Assembly: GCA_000231825.2 (NCBI GenBank)
Contig: JH720299.1
Span: 1,138,134 to 1,202,133 of the forward strand
Direction: 5' to 3'
DNA: 64,000 nt
Source: Tetrahymena elliotti 4EA
Taxonomy: Eukaryota > Ciliophora > Oligohymenophorea > Hymenostomatida > Tetrahymenidae
Position numbers and translations under genes: made by a program. Below, piece by piece: positions 63,139-64,000 of the stretch; the stretch's first letter is position 1, and each line of letters starts with the position of its first letter. Below the pieces are notes generated by a model. That model was not told the DNA's origin. It saw only the letters and a program-made list of their open reading frames with translations, and ran no database searches.

Positions 63139-64000
63139 ATGCTGGAAGCTTTGAAAATATTTTTAACAAAGGTTGATTTTTCTTTAAAAGAGATACCTAA
63201 CCAAAATGATTAGATAAATAGCATTCATTAAGGTAATTTACTAAACAGTAAATTTTCTACTTAAGAAATAAAAGACTGCTTTCATGAGAGCTACTAGTTA
63301 GTTAAAAAGCATATTGATATTTCCTACTAAAGTATAGATTAGTTTGAAAAGGGTTTTAGTCAAAGTTTTGAAGATTATTATGCCAGAGTAGGAAGACTTT
63401 TACCCAACAAAGAATTAACCTACATATTCTTCACTTAATTATACTAATCAAATATTCAAAAGTTTGGTTTACACAAGGTAATGCTTATATTTTACCAACC
63501 TTATGTAATAATGATTATTTTTATTTTAGTTAATCAATAGATATGAAGGTATAGCTCTTGAGCATTATTGCTTGAAATAAGAATATCTCTCAAAACTGGC
63601 AACAGAATATGGTCAAAGTGAAAAACTTGCTGAAATTTTAAATAAGTAGATGGATCAGTTAATAAAATTTAAGGAAGAGGAGAGAAGATTTTTATAAAAG
63701 ATGAGAGAGATGTAATCTTATTTTGATTCAGAAGTAACTACAGTTAGCTTAGTTGATAATAAATGAATTAAAATATTATATTTAAAAAATTATAGGAATT
63801 TATTAGCTAGCAATTCTAGCTCTTTAAAGGCAACAACATTTCAAAAATAGATAGAAGTTCTAGCCCTGTTTTACCAAATTTTTTTATTAACTTATATGTA
63901 GCAGACTCATTAAATGAAATGAGTAAAGTTAATTTCCTTGATGAAGTAAAAGATCGCGCTTAATAATTTATTAAAACAATCAAAGAGATACCAGATGATG
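63139..64000 (+). CDS. Hypothetical helical protein, 3' end outside window
   Basis: Exons 63139-63477, 63530-63751 and 63796 onward join in phase and run off the right edge. The start reads MLEALKIFLTKVDFSLKEI. Exon 1 has a mixed helical sequence (EKGFSQSFEDYYARVGRLL, then LPNKELTYIFF), exon 2 a charged helix (LNKQMDQLIKFKEEERRFL), and exon 3 FISQQFQLFKGNN followed by a Ser-rich turn and more helix. Spacing and composition suggest a BAR-like or other helix-bundle fold, but no signature confirms this. The first intron is 52 nt and the second 44 nt; the donor of the second is the least certain. It is not related by sequence to the GTPase/SecA genes beside it. Confidence 0.6.

Noticed and set aside
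1..64000. tRNA genes, telomere repeats, transposases or CRISPR arrays
   Set aside because: No T-arm GTTCRA motif outside the 5S genes, no GGGGTT runs, and no spaced repeat array seen by eye; short tRNAs could still be missed without a scan.

Overview
The window is macronuclear DNA of a ciliate, most likely Tetrahymena. About 78% of it is A+T, genes are split by small AT-rich GT..AG introns, and every recognisable gene reads TAA and TAG as glutamine and ends in TGA. The frames below were read by eye under that code. Intron junctions were chosen by phase, splice signal and, where possible, family alignment.

Left part (1-32 kb) is ordinary single-copy genome: two 5S rRNA genes (-), a small lipidation-signal protein (+), UMP-CMP kinase (-), a 12-exon gene for the ciliary 96-nm ruler protein CCDC39 (-), the proteasome lid subunit SEM1/DSS1 (-) divergent from a METTL2-type tRNA m3C methyltransferase (+), a cyclic-nucleotide-gated-type K+ channel with a CCHC zinc knuckle (-), a Q/N-rich coiled-coil protein directly downstream of an LRR gene (-), ribosomal protein eL22 (+), and a CDK-type kinase with a polyglutamine tail (+). 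Just 3' of eL22 lies a fragment that looks like the 5' end of a bacterial/mitochondrial LSU rRNA.

Right part (32.7-62.2 kb) is a different kind of region and the main discovery candidate. Four giant, apparently intronless genes form two copies of one convergent pair. In each pair the left gene (+, 1696 and 1703 aa) has an N-terminal GTPase-like P-loop domain and a long helical coiled-coil body. The right gene (-, 2394 and 2408 aa) has a related P-loop domain, a long coil, and then a C-terminal motor domain with the full motif set of SecA (TGEGKS, DEVD, GVTGT, GRGTD, GRTARQG). Between the two pairs sit a 356-aa coiled-coil protein with a central hydrophobic hairpin and a degenerate ~1-kb tandem duplication that carries a piece of that gene's 3' end. 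SecA-type motors are bacterial or plastid proteins, so fusion to a GTPase/coil in a multi-copy ciliate nuclear cluster is unexpected. The function is unknown. A membrane or protein-translocating, remodelling or defence role is only a guess.

The window ends inside another multi-exon + strand gene of unknown function (63139 onward). The remaining intergenic DNA is AT-rich (often >80%) with no feature I can support beyond those listed. I found no tRNA, CRISPR array, transposase or telomere repeat.
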